From Psychroserpens sp. Hel_I_66 (GTDB lineage Bacteria; Bacteroidota; Bacteroidia; Flavobacteriales; Flavobacteriaceae): 64,000 nucleotides of DNA. Made by a program: the position numbers and the translations under genes. The notes under the pieces were generated by a model that saw nothing but the letters and a program-made list of their open reading frames with translations, did no database searches and was not told the origin of the DNA. Below are positions 26,586 to 36,318 of this stretch, piece after piece. Location of the stretch: contig NZ_JUGU01000001.1 of NCBI RefSeq assembly GCF_000799465.1, positions 3,678,501 through 3,742,500 of the forward strand, in the 5' to 3' direction. Numbering within the stretch: the stretch's first letter is position 1; each line of letters begins with the position of its first letter.

Positions 26586-28373
26586 ATGAGTACAGATATC
26601 GAAAATCTATTTAAAGACAAGGTTATTGGCCATCCAGCAGGATTATTCGTAATATTTTTTACTGAAATGTGGGAACGCTTTTCGTTCTACGGAATGCGAA
26701 TCCTTCTTATTTTATTTCTAACAGCACCATTAGTAGATAGTAATGCAGGTTGGGGATGGACTAGCGAAAATGCTTTATCTCTAATTGGTACATATGGCTC
26801 TTTGTTATATCTAACACCTATTCTTGGTGGTTGGATAGCAGATAATTATACGGGATATAGAGTAGCTGTTGTTATAGGCTGTTTGCTCATGACATTGGGT
26901 CATGCAGCCATGGCTTTAGAAACTACAAGTTCATTTTACATAGGATTAGGACTCTTAATTGCTGGAACTGGATTTTTTAAGCCAAATATGACCTCAATGA
27001 TATCTGATATGTATAAAGGTAAGGAGTCTAAAAAAGATGGAGCCTACACCATTTATTACATGGGTGTAAATGCAGGTGCTTTCTTCGGAATGATGCTATG
27101 CGGTTATTTAGCAGAAAACTATGGATGGAGTTATGGATTTGGTCTAGCAGGAATATTTATGCTATTAGGATTAATTCAATTTTGGTTGGCAAAAAACCTT
27201 TTCGGGAATATTGGAGGAAAACCATCTGGAATCTACGAAGTAGAATTACCCCAAAATATAAATGAGAGAAACCCTAAGGAGCATAAAACAGATATTCCTG
27301 AAACTGAAAAACTAAATCCGTTTACATTGTTTGATAAAATATTAATTGTTTTGTCTTCTGTAGGAGGTCTTTTGTATTTATTTAATGACCCATTAGAAAA
27401 AATCGAGAATACTAATTTATTACCCTTCACTGTCGGAGGTGTGAGTGGTTCTAATGTTGTAGTTCTAACAGCGTTGATTTTATTTCTAATTTTATTGGTA
27501 ACTAGAATTTCACGTTACTTGCCAATAGTTAGAGATCGTATTATTGCGGTATCTATATTTGGTGTATTTACAGTGTTTTTCTTTGCGTTCTTTGAACAAG
27601 CACTGGGCTCAATGACTTTGTTCGCAAGAGATTATACAGATAGAAGTTTGGTAGGAAATTCTGCAATGATTTTTAAAATTGTAGATTTATTATTAACTAC
27701 TGTGCCATTGGTTATTATTACTTGGGTTCTAATTTTATTATCTAAAAAAACTTACAAAAAAATAGGGATGTCTAACCTAGTTCTCGCTATTGCATTTATT
27801 GGTTTATGGATTTTAGTAATTTTTAGATTGATAGATAAATTTTCTCAAGATGGTAATGAGGTTGATGCTTCTTGGTTTGGAATTCTTAATTCTTTCTTTA
27901 TAATAACATTGGCTCCTTTATTCTCTAAATGGTGGGAAAGCAAATACAATCCTAGTGCAGCTATGAAATATGGAATCGGTTTAGTTCTTTTAGGTCTTGG
28001 ATTTGCATTTCTATCTTATGGAACCGGTGACGTGCCTCAAGGTGCTAAAACAGCTTCTGTAAGCATGATATTTTTAATTATGGCGTTCTTATTTCATACC
28101 ATGGGAGAATTATGTATTTCTCCAGTAGGTTTGTCTTACTTAAGTAAATTAGTTCCTGGTCGCATGATCGGTTTTATGTTTGGTATTTGGTACTTGGCTA
28201 TCGCAGTTGGCCAAAAGGCTGCAGGTAAAATGGGTGGAATGATTGACTCTATTAGCGAACAGTATTCTATTAGTACTTTCTTTTTAATATTTACACTTGT
28301 TCCAATTAGTGTTGGAGTAATTTCAATAATATTAAACCCACTACTAAAAAAACTAATGCACGGTGTGCGATAA
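26586..28373 (+). CDS. POT/PTR2-family peptide transporter (second of two)
   Basis: A 595-residue paralogue of the preceding transporter: FTEMWERFSFYGMRILL, GGWIADNYTGYR and GTGFFKPNMTSMISDMYKG at the same places. It is about 70 residues longer, mainly in a hydrophilic loop at residues about 215-250 and in extra membrane segments in the middle. The C-terminal LFHTMGELCISPVGLSYLSKL motif is intact. Different length and loops suggest a different peptide preference. A strong terminator follows at 28399. Confidence 0.92.
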   Translation: MSTDIENLFKDKVIGHPAGLFVIFFTEMWERFSFYGMRILLILFLTAPLVDSNAGWGWTSENALSLIGTYGSLLYLTPILGGWIADNYTGYRVAVVIGCLLMTLGHAAMALETTSSFYIGLGLLIAGTGFFKPNMTSMISDMYKGKESKKDGAYTIYYMGVNAGAFFGMMLCGYLAENYGWSYGFGLAGIFMLLGLIQFWLAKNLFGNIGGKPSGIYEVELPQNINERNPKEHKTDIPETEKLNPFTLFDKILIVLSSVGGLLYLFNDPLEKIENTNLLPFTVGGVSGSNVVVLTALILFLILLVTRISRYLPIVRDRIIAVSIFGVFTVFFFAFFEQALGSMTLFARDYTDRSLVGNSAMIFKIVDLLLTTVPLVIITWVLILLSKKTYKKIGMSNLVLAIAFIGLWILVIFRLIDKFSQDGNEVDASWFGILNSFFIITLAPLFSKWWESKYNPSAAMKYGIGLVLLGLGFAFLSYGTGDVPQGAKTASVSMIFLIMAFLFHTMGELCISPVGLSYLSKLVPGRMIGFMFGIWYLAIAVGQKAAGKMGGMIDSISEQYSISTFFLIFTLVPISVGVISIILNPLLKKLMHGVR

Positions 28374-28398
28374 ACGAGAAAATCCGTTAAAATAACCT

Positions 28399-28424
28399 AA
28401 AATGCTCCTGCTTTGGAGCATTTT
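28399..28424 (+). terminator. Terminator after the second peptide transporter
   Basis: AAAATGCTCC, loop, GGAGCATTTT followed by more T: a 10-bp perfect stem with a T-tract, 26 bases past the stop codon. Confidence 0.85.
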
Positions 28425-28550
28425 TTGTAAGTTCGGAACAACTTTTGCAAAAAATCAAATCACGAAATGAGCCATATTTATTGGATTTTGAAATTTTCAA
28501 ATTTCTCTTTGGAGCATTCCTTTTGACAATAAAAATAATTAGAACCTCAA

Positions 28551-29105
28551 ATGAAAAAAGTACTTATCTTATTTGCAATTGCCTTGATATCGTCAAGTGC
28601 TGCAATAGCGCAATCTTTAGAAATTAATTGGGTTACTTTTGAAGAAGCACTAGAGCTTCAGAAGAAAAAACCCAAAAAAATCATGATGGACGTATATACC
28701 AACTGGTGCGGACCATGTAAAATGCTAGATAAAAACACCTTCCATAATAAGGATGTCGTAGACTATGTAAACAAGAACTTTTACGCAGTTAAATTCAATG
28801 CTGAAGGTAACTCTACAGTAAATTATCAAGGTGCAAAATTTAGTAACCCAGGTTACAAGGAAGAACTAAAAAACCGAAGAAATAGCGTGCACGAACTTTC
28901 ACGACATTTAGGTATAAGAGCTTACCCAACTATCGTTTATTTTGATGAGAATGGAAGCGTCATACAGCCCATTAGCGGTTATATGAAACCACAGCAATTA
29001 GAATTATATTTAAAGTTGTTCCAATCTAACGATTACAAGAACATTAAAACCCAAGATCAATTTAACGCGTATTACGAAGCGTTCAAAGCAGAATTTCAAG
29101 AGTAA
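28551..29105 (+). CDS. Exported thioredoxin-family protein
   Basis: A 184-residue protein with a signal peptide (MKKVLILFAIALISSSAAIAQ) and a thioredoxin fold whose active site is TNWCGPCKMLDKNTF, a complete CxxC. A family-specific insert after the active-site helix (about 85-110, NYQGAKFSNPGYKEELKNRR) and cis-Pro in IRAYPTIVYFDENG follow. It probably keeps periplasmic cysteines reduced or acts as a disulfide isomerase. It ends two bases before the convergent comEC, inside whose 3' end its terminator lies. Confidence 0.85.
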   Translation: MKKVLILFAIALISSSAAIAQSLEINWVTFEEALELQKKKPKKIMMDVYTNWCGPCKMLDKNTFHNKDVVDYVNKNFYAVKFNAEGNSTVNYQGAKFSNPGYKEELKNRRNSVHELSRHLGIRAYPTIVYFDENGSVIQPISGYMKPQQLELYLKLFQSNDYKNIKTQDQFNAYYEAFKAEFQE

Positions 29106-29107
29106 AT

Positions 29108-31147
29108 TTACTTGATTATAAAAGCTCCCTTTTCACTAGTTTGGTGAAAAGGGAGTTTTCGTTTTAGGCAAGTTTCTTCCCAACGTTTTATGTAGGATTT
29201 ATAGTTGCTGCCATCTGCAATGATAAATTTTGGCTGTATGGAATCAATCATTCTATCCATGTTTATTTTTGGAGAATTTCTGAGCAAAACGTAATCTGGA
29301 GTAAAGCTCTTTACGTTATAAATTCCTAAACTATCAATCAGTAAAATCGTTTTATTCTGAAAAACATAAACAGCTTTCAATGTGTCTACGGAATTTGAAG
29401 TTATAAAATTTCCGACGTTATAATTCTTAATAATCCGGTCTCTCGACCAGGAAATACTATCAAAATTATGAGCTGTAACAAGAGAACTGTTTGTTTTTTG
29501 AGCAATTAATGTCTTTCTGCTTTTATGAAATATCACGAACTCAGTATTGGTATTTTTATACGATATGGACACCCATGTGGCTTGTAAGCCCAAAATAGCA
29601 ATGCCTACAAAAATTAATTTTCTATAGTTTGGTTTTTGATACCAAATGGTTAGACTTATAATAAAAAGGTAACAAGCAAATACCTGAAGTTCGTTAAAGG
29701 AAACATTCTTGAACAAAAAGGTTTCTTGCTGTGATACCCATGAAACGATCCAATTCATCAGGCTAATGATATTTCCGTAGAAATCTGCTAAAAATTGCGG
29801 AAGTGCATTTAAAAGCGCCAAGATAATGATCAAAATACTAAAAGCGAGAATTACTCCCAAAAACGGAATTATCGCCAAATTAGAGATAAAAAACAGACTT
29901 GGGAACTGATGGAAATAATACAAACTCAACGGTACAACGCCAAACTGTGCTGCAACAGTAACTGTAAATATCTGCCAGAAATAATCGGTCACTTTCCATT
30001 TGGGACGCCATAGTTTGTAGAGGAGTGGCTGTATTGTGACAATGGCTATAACCGCAATGTAGCTCAATTGAAACCCGACATCAAATAAAAACATAGGCTT
30101 AAATAGCAACAATACAAACATTGAAATGGCAAGTGTATTATAAATATTTGTTGGTTTTTTGTGATGCATGGCAATGGCTACAATACTAAACATCGTCACA
30201 GCTCTCGTCACAGAAGCAGATAATCCTGCGATAATGGCAAAGCTCCATAGCAAAAATAAGATGAGGATGACCTTAATTAATTTTCCGTTTTTTATGCGCT
30301 CAATTGGTTTTAAAGAAAAATTTAAAAGCAATAAGATCAAGCCAACATGTAAACCCGAAACTGCTAAAATATGTATTGCACCTGCATCTGTATAGCTATC
30401 ATAAATAGCTTTGCTCATATCTTGTCGTTGCCCTAAAATAAGGGCGTTGATGATAGCTAGTTCCTCTGGTCTAAAATTGTAGTTTTCAAGTTTAAGATTG
30501 ATTTGTCTTCTTATATTATCTGCAAAACCAAAAACGGTATTCGCTTCATACTGTATAGGTAATAGCGTCGAGTTTTGCGTATAAATTTGATGGTGGATGT
30601 ATTGTTTTTTCAAATAATTCCTGTAATCAAATTGATTGGGATTTTGAGGTGTTGTCAAAACCTGAAAGTCCGTAAATGTCATTAACACAGCATCATTTTT
30701 AAAACGATCAACAACGCTGTCTTTCTTAATATTTAGTAAAACTTTTCCTTTTACATCTCTATTGCCAATTTTAAGAATATTAACAACGTATTTATCATAA
30801 TAATTTCCAGACTTTAATCGCTCCCTAACTTTAAAAATAACGGGTTCTTTTATTGTTTCTTCGGAAATTTCCAAACTATAATGATTGTCAAAATTTTGTT
30901 GGTCGTGTATATTGTAAACAAATATCCCCAAGCAAAAAGTAGTTGTAATCGCGAGGATACCAAACCAAACTGAAGGTTCATCCTGGTGTTTAGCAATAAT
31001 AAAAGATACACTTAAAATGAAAAGAAGTACTAAGCACAAAACTGCAGAGAACAGTAGTGCAATTTTAAAATATTCAGCAAATAAAATGCCCACGATTAGA
31101 CAAATGGTAAGCTTTATAATCGTAAAGTTGAGTAACTTCATTTTCAA
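29108..31147 (-). CDS. comEC: ComEC/Rec2-type DNA-uptake channel protein
   Basis: A 679-residue polytopic membrane protein, expected to carry transforming single-stranded DNA across the inner membrane. The N-terminal hydrophobic part includes a DUF4131/OB-like region (about 90-200), then the Competence domain with LAIINALILGQRQDMS and AGAIHILAVSGLHVGLILLLL. The C-terminal third keeps only a remnant of the metallo-beta-lactamase-like domain without a canonical HxHxDH motif, usual for Bacteroidetes. Its presence argues for at least potential natural competence, relevant to the over-represented octamer reported in the findings. Confidence 0.9.
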   Translation of the reverse strand: MKMKLLNFTIIKLTICLIVGILFAEYFKIALLFSAVLCLVLLFILSVSFIIAKHQDEPSVWFGILAITTTFCLGIFVYNIHDQQNFDNHYSLEISEETIKEPVIFKVRERLKSGNYYDKYVVNILKIGNRDVKGKVLLNIKKDSVVDRFKNDAVLMTFTDFQVLTTPQNPNQFDYRNYLKKQYIHHQIYTQNSTLLPIQYEANTVFGFADNIRRQINLKLENYNFRPEELAIINALILGQRQDMSKAIYDSYTDAGAIHILAVSGLHVGLILLLLNFSLKPIERIKNGKLIKVILILFLLWSFAIIAGLSASVTRAVTMFSIVAIAMHHKKPTNIYNTLAISMFVLLLFKPMFLFDVGFQLSYIAVIAIVTIQPLLYKLWRPKWKVTDYFWQIFTVTVAAQFGVVPLSLYYFHQFPSLFFISNLAIIPFLGVILAFSILIIILALLNALPQFLADFYGNIISLMNWIVSWVSQQETFLFKNVSFNELQVFACYLFIISLTIWYQKPNYRKLIFVGIAILGLQATWVSISYKNTNTEFVIFHKSRKTLIAQKTNSSLVTAHNFDSISWSRDRIIKNYNVGNFITSNSVDTLKAVYVFQNKTILLIDSLGIYNVKSFTPDYVLLRNSPKINMDRMIDSIQPKFIIADGSNYKSYIKRWEETCLKRKLPFHQTSEKGAFIIK
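29125..29155. terminator. Terminator embedded in the 3' end of comEC
   Basis: CTCCCTTTTCAC / GTGAAAAGGGAG, a 12-bp perfect stem with a seven-base loop, followed rightward by TTTTCG. It terminates the rightward thioredoxin gene while being translated, on the other strand, as the last residues of ComEC (LPFHQTSEKGAF). Confidence 0.85.
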
Positions 31148-31166
31148 AAGTTACAACAAAAATATG

Positions 31167-31691
31167 TTACAGCACTCTTCTTGCTTGAACGTAAGCTAGA
31201 AACCAGTATTTTTCGGCAAGATTTGATACAATAACACCTCTGCTTGTTGTAGAGTGTATAAATTCTACATGACCTGGTCTAGTAGCGGTAACGATACCAA
31301 CATGATTGACATGACGACTATTTTTCTTAGTGGCAAAAAACAATAGATCACCCTCTTTAACTTCTTTAACATCAATCCAATCACCACGCTTTGATAAGTC
31401 ACCAGTAGTTCTTGGAAGAGAAATATCTTCCTTTTCAAATGCGGTTACTACCAAACCAGAACAATCCATACCTTTTTTTGTAGTGCCACCATATTTGTAA
31501 CGTGTACCTTCAAAGGTTTTGGCATAATCAATAATATTTACAACGGTTTTAGGAGTAGATGCAGAAGGTGATGAAGGTGTGTTGTTAGTGGTTTTAGTAG
31601 TCCTCGATTTTTTGGTGACAACACCTTTTGAAGATTTACAACTTGTAAAACAAACACATAAAATAAGAATAAGAATAATTTTTTTCATCAA
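31167..31691 (-). CDS. NlpC/P60 (C40) cell-wall endopeptidase lipoprotein
   Basis: A 174-residue lipoprotein (lipobox CVCFTSC near residue 18), followed by a Ser/Thr-rich linker and an NlpC/P60 domain. The catalytic cysteine is in KKGMDCSGLVVTAF and the histidine in RHVNHVGIV. It likely cleaves peptide bonds in peptidoglycan at the periplasmic face. It lies just upstream of comEC on the same strand, with 19 bases between them. Confidence 0.88.
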   Translation of the reverse strand: MMKKIILILILCVCFTSCKSSKGVVTKKSRTTKTTNNTPSSPSASTPKTVVNIIDYAKTFEGTRYKYGGTTKKGMDCSGLVVTAFEKEDISLPRTTGDLSKRGDWIDVKEVKEGDLLFFATKKNSRHVNHVGIVTATRPGHVEFIHSTTSRGVIVSNLAEKYWFLAYVQARRVL

Positions 31692-31768
31692 GAAGTGGGC
31701 TATTGGAGCCTAAAATTAAAAATTATAGATAGTTTAGTGTGCATATAACGTTTGGGTTATTAACAATG

Positions 31769-32878
31769 TTATTTACAACTTTCAAAAATTAGTTGAGCAG
31801 TCTTCTGGCTTGCTCCTTTTCCACCAAGCTTTTTTTCTAGATCGTAATAGTCTATAAAAAATTGAACCCGCTCATCTTCATCCAAAATGTGGGTTAATTC
31901 TTTTTTAAGTCTCTTTGTATTTAAATCACCTTGAATGAGTTCTGTGACAACTTCACGATCCATTATTAAATTAACGAGAGATATGAACTTTAATGTGATG
32001 ATGCGTTTTGCTATTTGGTAAGAAATGGCATTTGCTTTATAGCATACAACCTGCGGAACTTTAAAAAGTGCAGTTTCTAGAGTTGCAGTGCCAGAGGTGA
32101 CTAATGCTGCATTAGAAACACTCAATAGATCATAGGTTTTATTAGAAATAAACGCCACATTAGTTTGCTTTATAAAAGGTGCATAAAATTCATAATCTTG
32201 ACTTGGAGCACCAGCAATAACAAATTGATAATCTGGAAAATCATCAACTACACTCAACATAACGCTGAGCATTTTTGTAATCTCTTGTTTTCGGCTTCCG
32301 GGAAGTAGGGCTATTATTGGTTTTTTAGATAACTTATGTTTTTTTCTGAATTCAAATTCGCTTACCTGTGTTCTATCTGCAATACCATCAATTAGAGGGT
32401 GGCCAACAAAGTGCACATCATAATCATATTTAGCATAAAACTCTTTTTCAAAAGGAAGTATCACGTACATTTGATCAATATCCCGTTTTATTTTTTCAAC
32501 TCGACTGGCTCTTGATGCCCAAACCTGGGGAGAGATGTAATAATGGGTTTTGAAATTTTGCTCTTTTGCCCATTTGGCAATTCTAAGATTGAAGCCAGAG
32601 TTATCTATAAAAATAATGACGTCTGGCTGAAATTTTTCAATATCCTTTTTACAGAATTTTATGAGTCCGAGTATTTTCCGAAGATTAAAAATAACTTCAG
32701 CAAAACCCATAAATTGGCGTTCTTTATAATGTTTTACCAATGTGCCACCAACAGCTTGCATTAAATCGCCTCCCCAAAATCTAATGTTAGCATCTGCGTC
32801 TTGTTGCAGCAATGCTTTCATTAGGTTTGAACCATGAAGATCTCCAGAGGCTTCGCCAGCTATGATGTAGTATTTCAT
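31769..32878 (-). CDS. lpxB: Lipid-A-disaccharide synthase
   Basis: GT19 glycosyltransferase that joins UDP-diacylglucosamine and lipid X to the lipid A disaccharide. The 369-residue protein starts MKYYIIAGEASGDLHGSNLMKAL, the diagnostic LpxB N-terminus, and contains FIDNSGFNLRIAKWAK, YYISPQVWASR and LLPGSRKQEI. The C-terminal part includes TSGTATLETALFKVPQVVCYK. The start codon directly abuts the upstream small membrane protein gene, so the two are co-translated. Confidence 0.94.
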   Translation of the reverse strand: MKYYIIAGEASGDLHGSNLMKALLQQDADANIRFWGGDLMQAVGGTLVKHYKERQFMGFAEVIFNLRKILGLIKFCKKDIEKFQPDVIIFIDNSGFNLRIAKWAKEQNFKTHYYISPQVWASRASRVEKIKRDIDQMYVILPFEKEFYAKYDYDVHFVGHPLIDGIADRTQVSEFEFRKKHKLSKKPIIALLPGSRKQEITKMLSVMLSVVDDFPDYQFVIAGAPSQDYEFYAPFIKQTNVAFISNKTYDLLSVSNAALVTSGTATLETALFKVPQVVCYKANAISYQIAKRIITLKFISLVNLIMDREVVTELIQGDLNTKRLKKELTHILDEDERVQFFIDYYDLEKKLGGKGASQKTAQLIFESCK

Positions 32879-33163
32879 TTAAATAAACCTGATAATTAAT
32901 GTTATGATGGCTACAATTACTGTTGCAATTAAAACGCCTTGAGCTTTTGAATCTTGTTGTTTTTTTAAGAAAAGAAAAAAGGCACCAAGGTTTAAAATAG
33001 CTCCCATACTTACCAATTTAGTGAAAACACCTTGACTCAGCGCGATTTGAAATGAATCATTTATGGAGTTTCCTTTTCCGAAGAAAAGAAGAGCCAAAAC
33101 CAACCCTACAATACTGCAAATTAAGCCTACGATTACACCTTTTATTATGTCTTTATTTTTCAT
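32879..33163 (-). CDS. Small inner-membrane protein between surE and lpxB
   Basis: A 94-residue protein with three predicted membrane helices (GVIVGLICSIVGLVLALLFF, LVSMGAILNLGAFFLFL and VLIATVIVAIITLIIRF). It overlaps the end of surE by 11 bases and ends one base before lpxB, so it belongs to that transcription unit. No known domain is apparent. Conservation of this spot in relatives would support a role with lipid A synthesis, but that is conjecture. Confidence 0.7.
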   Translation of the reverse strand: MKNKDIIKGVIVGLICSIVGLVLALLFFGKGNSINDSFQIALSQGVFTKLVSMGAILNLGAFFLFLKKQQDSKAQGVLIATVIVAIITLIIRFI

Positions 33164-33932
33164 TAAAATCCCACGTATTTAATTCCTGGATGCTATGGTG
33201 TGCTGTTAAGTCGAACTGAACAGGTACAACGGAAACATACCCATTTGCAAGTGCCCATTCATCGGTATCTTCTCCATTGTCTAAGTTTACAAATTTGCCT
33301 GTAAGCCAGTAATAATCTTTCCCGAAAGGGTTTTGACGCTTGTCAAATTCTTCTTCCCAATTGGCATGTGCTTGTCTGCAAATTTTTATGCCTTTAATGT
33401 CTTTTTTCTCTAAGTTGGGGAAGTTGACATTTAAAATTGTACCACTATCCAAACCATGTTTCAAAACATTTTCTGCTATGGTTTTTACGAAGGTTTTACA
33501 ATGTTCAAAATTTGCGCCCCAATTATAATCGCATAGTGAAAAACCTATTGATGGAATGCCTTCCACACCAGCTTCAATGGCAGCACTCATAGTACCTGAG
33601 TAAATCACATTGATTGATGAGTTGGAGCCATGGTTAATGCCAGATACGCACAAATCTGGTCGTCTATCCAAAATTTGTTTAACACCTATTTTTACGCAAT
33701 CTGCAGGTGTGCCAGAACAACTGTACTCTTCTTGTTTACCGTTATCTATTGCTATTTTTTCTATATGTAATGTTGAGTTTATGGTTATGGCATGACCCAT
33801 CCCACTTTGAGGACTGTCTGGTGCAACAACCACTACATCTCCAATGGTATTCATCACATCTATTAAGGTTCTTATACCTGGAGCAGTAATTCCATCGTCA
33901 TTTGTAACTAATATTAAGGGTTTTTTAGACAT
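33153..33932 (-). CDS. surE: 5'-nucleotidase SurE
   Basis: Metal-dependent nucleoside monophosphate phosphatase, 259 residues. The N-terminal metal motif LILVTNDDGITAPGI holds the paired aspartates; SCSGTPADCV and SGINHGSNSSINVIYSGTMSAA form the rest of the active site. It has the common length. It begins the surE - small membrane protein - lpxB unit read leftward. Confidence 0.94.
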   Translation of the reverse strand: MSKKPLILVTNDDGITAPGIRTLIDVMNTIGDVVVVAPDSPQSGMGHAITINSTLHIEKIAIDNGKQEEYSCSGTPADCVKIGVKQILDRRPDLCVSGINHGSNSSINVIYSGTMSAAIEAGVEGIPSIGFSLCDYNWGANFEHCKTFVKTIAENVLKHGLDSGTILNVNFPNLEKKDIKGIKICRQAHANWEEEFDKRQNPFGKDYYWLTGKFVNLDNGEDTDEWALANGYVSVVPVQFDLTAHHSIQELNTWDFNEK

Positions 33933-34148
33933 ATAAACCTATTGTTTTTGTTTTTTAGTACACTTGCAAAAATACACAAAGAGCCTTGAATATCCTATAA
34001 ATAAAGGTTTAACAAAAATTTATTAGCTTGGCATTTTATTGGCATGGTTTTTTCTTTTACTTTAGTAAAAATTATAAAATCTTGCGTTTTTTTTACCTTA
34101 CCAAAATATTAAGTTTTGATAAAATGCGTTTTATAACTACAGAAAAAT

Positions 34149-36317
34149 ATGAAAAATATGATGAAAAGGAATTATAAACTGCTGCTTTTAGTATTGCTAT
34201 TAGCGTTTGCCTCTTGCAGTTTTACGACGAAAAAATTTCAGGACCCAAATAAAGATAAGTTGTTAATTCAGCTTATTACTTATGTTTTAGAGCAGGGACA
34301 TTTTAATCCTCAGGAAATTAATGATGGGTTTTCCGAAGCAGTATTTACAGATTATTTAGAACAACTAGATCCATTTAAACGTTATTTTTATGCTTCTGAT
34401 ATTAAAGAGTTTGAAGCCTATAAAGATCAGTTAGATGATCAAATTAGGGCTTATGATGTTTCATTTTTTAATTTAACCCACGAGCGTTTATTGAAGCGTA
34501 TTTCAGAATCTAAAGAGATTTACAAGGATGTGCTTTCAAGACCTTTTGATTTTTCTTCTGCTGAAGAGTTTTCAACAGATTATGAGAAATTAGATTATGT
34601 AAACTCGAAAAAGGAAATGAAAGAACGTTGGAGACAGCAACTTAAATTTTCAACAATTGCGAATTACGATGATTTAGTGTCAGATCAAGAAACGATAGCT
34701 AAAACAGATATTTCAGAAGATGGTATTAGTGATTCACAAAAAGAAAATAAATCTAATATAGAATTAGAGGAAGAGGCTAGAGGTGCAACTCAAAGATCTC
34801 TTGATGAGCTTTACGATTTTATAGATGATAGACAACGTAAAGATTGGTTTGCGGTTTATATCAATGCTATTGTTGAAGAATTTGATCCACATACATTTTA
34901 TTTCGCTCCAGAGGATAAAGATCGTTTTGACGTCGCTATGTCTGGAAATTTTGAAGGTATTGGAGCTAGACTTCAGAAAAAAATGGATGCTACAATCGTG
35001 AACGAGATTATTAGTGGAGGTCCAGCTTGGAGGCAGAATGAGCTTGAAGTTGGTGACCAGATCATGAAAGTACGCCAAGAGGATGAAGAAGAAGCTATAA
35101 ATATTGTTGGTATGCGTTTAGACGATGCGATCAAATTTATAAAAGGACCAAAAGGAACAAATGTAACCTTGACTTTGAAAAAAGTGGACGGTACTATTGA
35201 AGATATTACCATAAAAAGAGATATTGTTGAATTAGAAGAAACATATGCAAAATCATCTACTGTCATTAAAGATGATAAGAAATTTGGTGTGATTAACCTG
35301 CCTAAATTTTATGTTGATTTTGAAGATTATAACAAGCGTAATGCAGCGTCTGATATTAAACTCGAATTAGAGCGTTTAAAAGCGGAAGGTGTTGAAGGCA
35401 TCATCCTAGATTTAAGAAATAATGGCGGTGGATCTCTACAAACTGTGGTCGATATGGGTGGATTATTTATTGAAGATGGTCCTATCGTACAAGTTAAAAA
35501 TGCAGGTGAACCAAAAGAAGTTTTAAAGGATAGAGATAAGTCTATTGTTTGGGATGGTCCATTGGTGATTCTTGTGAACGAATTGTCAGCATCAGCATCA
35601 GAGATTTTAGCTGCTGCAATGCAAGATTACAAAAGAGCAATTGTTATAGGTAGCAAACAAACTTATGGAAAAGGTACTGTTCAAAACGTATTAGATCTTA
35701 ACCGTATGGTGAGACAAAATAGCGAAGGCGACATGGGAGCCTTAAAATTCACCACTCAAAAATTCTATAGAATTAATGGAGGTTCTACGCAATTAGAAGG
35801 TGTTAAGAGTGATGTGGTTGTTCCAGACAGGTACAGTTACATTAACATTGGTGAAAAAGACCAAGAAAACCCTTTAGAATGGGATAAAATTGATGCTGTA
35901 GATTATAAAGTTTGGGAAAGTTACTACGATTACGATACGACAATCTCAAAAAGTAAAGAGCGTATGGCAAATAATGAACAATTAAAGTTGATCGATGCCA
36001 ATGCACAATGGGTTAAGAGAATTAGAGATAGAGAAATGTATTCACTTAATTATGACGATTACAGAAAGACGTTAGCAAACAATGAAGAAGAATCTAAGCG
36101 TTTTGAGAAGATTTCAGATTACAAAACGAATCTTTCATTCCAGTCCTTACCTTACGAAATCAAGTTGATGGATAAAGATTCTGTTCTAAGAGAAAAACGT
36201 GATCGTTGGCATACCAGTTTAAGCAAAGACGTTTACATTGAAGAAGCGATTAATGTTCTTAACGACCTTAAAATGACATATAAAATTAAAAACGTTGCGA
36301 CTTCAGTAAAAAACTAA
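34149..36317 (+). CDS. Carboxy-terminal processing peptidase (S41, Prc/Tsp type), lipoprotein
   Basis: A 722-residue periplasmic serine protease with a lipobox (LLLAFASC). Domains in order: N-terminal helical TSP region (about 35-240), PDZ (about 260-345, GIGARLQKKMDATIVNEIISGGPAW), S41 catalytic core with IILDLRNNGGGSL, nucleophile region VNELSASASEILAAAM and the lysine in QTYGKGTVQ, then a C-terminal DUF3340-like tail. It degrades or trims envelope proteins from their C-termini. The ABC permease gene begins two bases after its stop. Confidence 0.9.
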   Translation: MKNMMKRNYKLLLLVLLLAFASCSFTTKKFQDPNKDKLLIQLITYVLEQGHFNPQEINDGFSEAVFTDYLEQLDPFKRYFYASDIKEFEAYKDQLDDQIRAYDVSFFNLTHERLLKRISESKEIYKDVLSRPFDFSSAEEFSTDYEKLDYVNSKKEMKERWRQQLKFSTIANYDDLVSDQETIAKTDISEDGISDSQKENKSNIELEEEARGATQRSLDELYDFIDDRQRKDWFAVYINAIVEEFDPHTFYFAPEDKDRFDVAMSGNFEGIGARLQKKMDATIVNEIISGGPAWRQNELEVGDQIMKVRQEDEEEAINIVGMRLDDAIKFIKGPKGTNVTLTLKKVDGTIEDITIKRDIVELEETYAKSSTVIKDDKKFGVINLPKFYVDFEDYNKRNAASDIKLELERLKAEGVEGIILDLRNNGGGSLQTVVDMGGLFIEDGPIVQVKNAGEPKEVLKDRDKSIVWDGPLVILVNELSASASEILAAAMQDYKRAIVIGSKQTYGKGTVQNVLDLNRMVRQNSEGDMGALKFTTQKFYRINGGSTQLEGVKSDVVVPDRYSYINIGEKDQENPLEWDKIDAVDYKVWESYYDYDTTISKSKERMANNEQLKLIDANAQWVKRIRDREMYSLNYDDYRKTLANNEEESKRFEKISDYKTNLSFQSLPYEIKLMDKDSVLREKRDRWHTSLSKDVYIEEAINVLNDLKMTYKIKNVATSVKN

Positions 36318-36318
36318 A

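Noticed and set aside
28445..28627. A 60-codon open frame before the thioredoxin gene
   Set aside because: It overlaps the start and signal peptide of the thioredoxin gene in another frame and has no recognisable feature.
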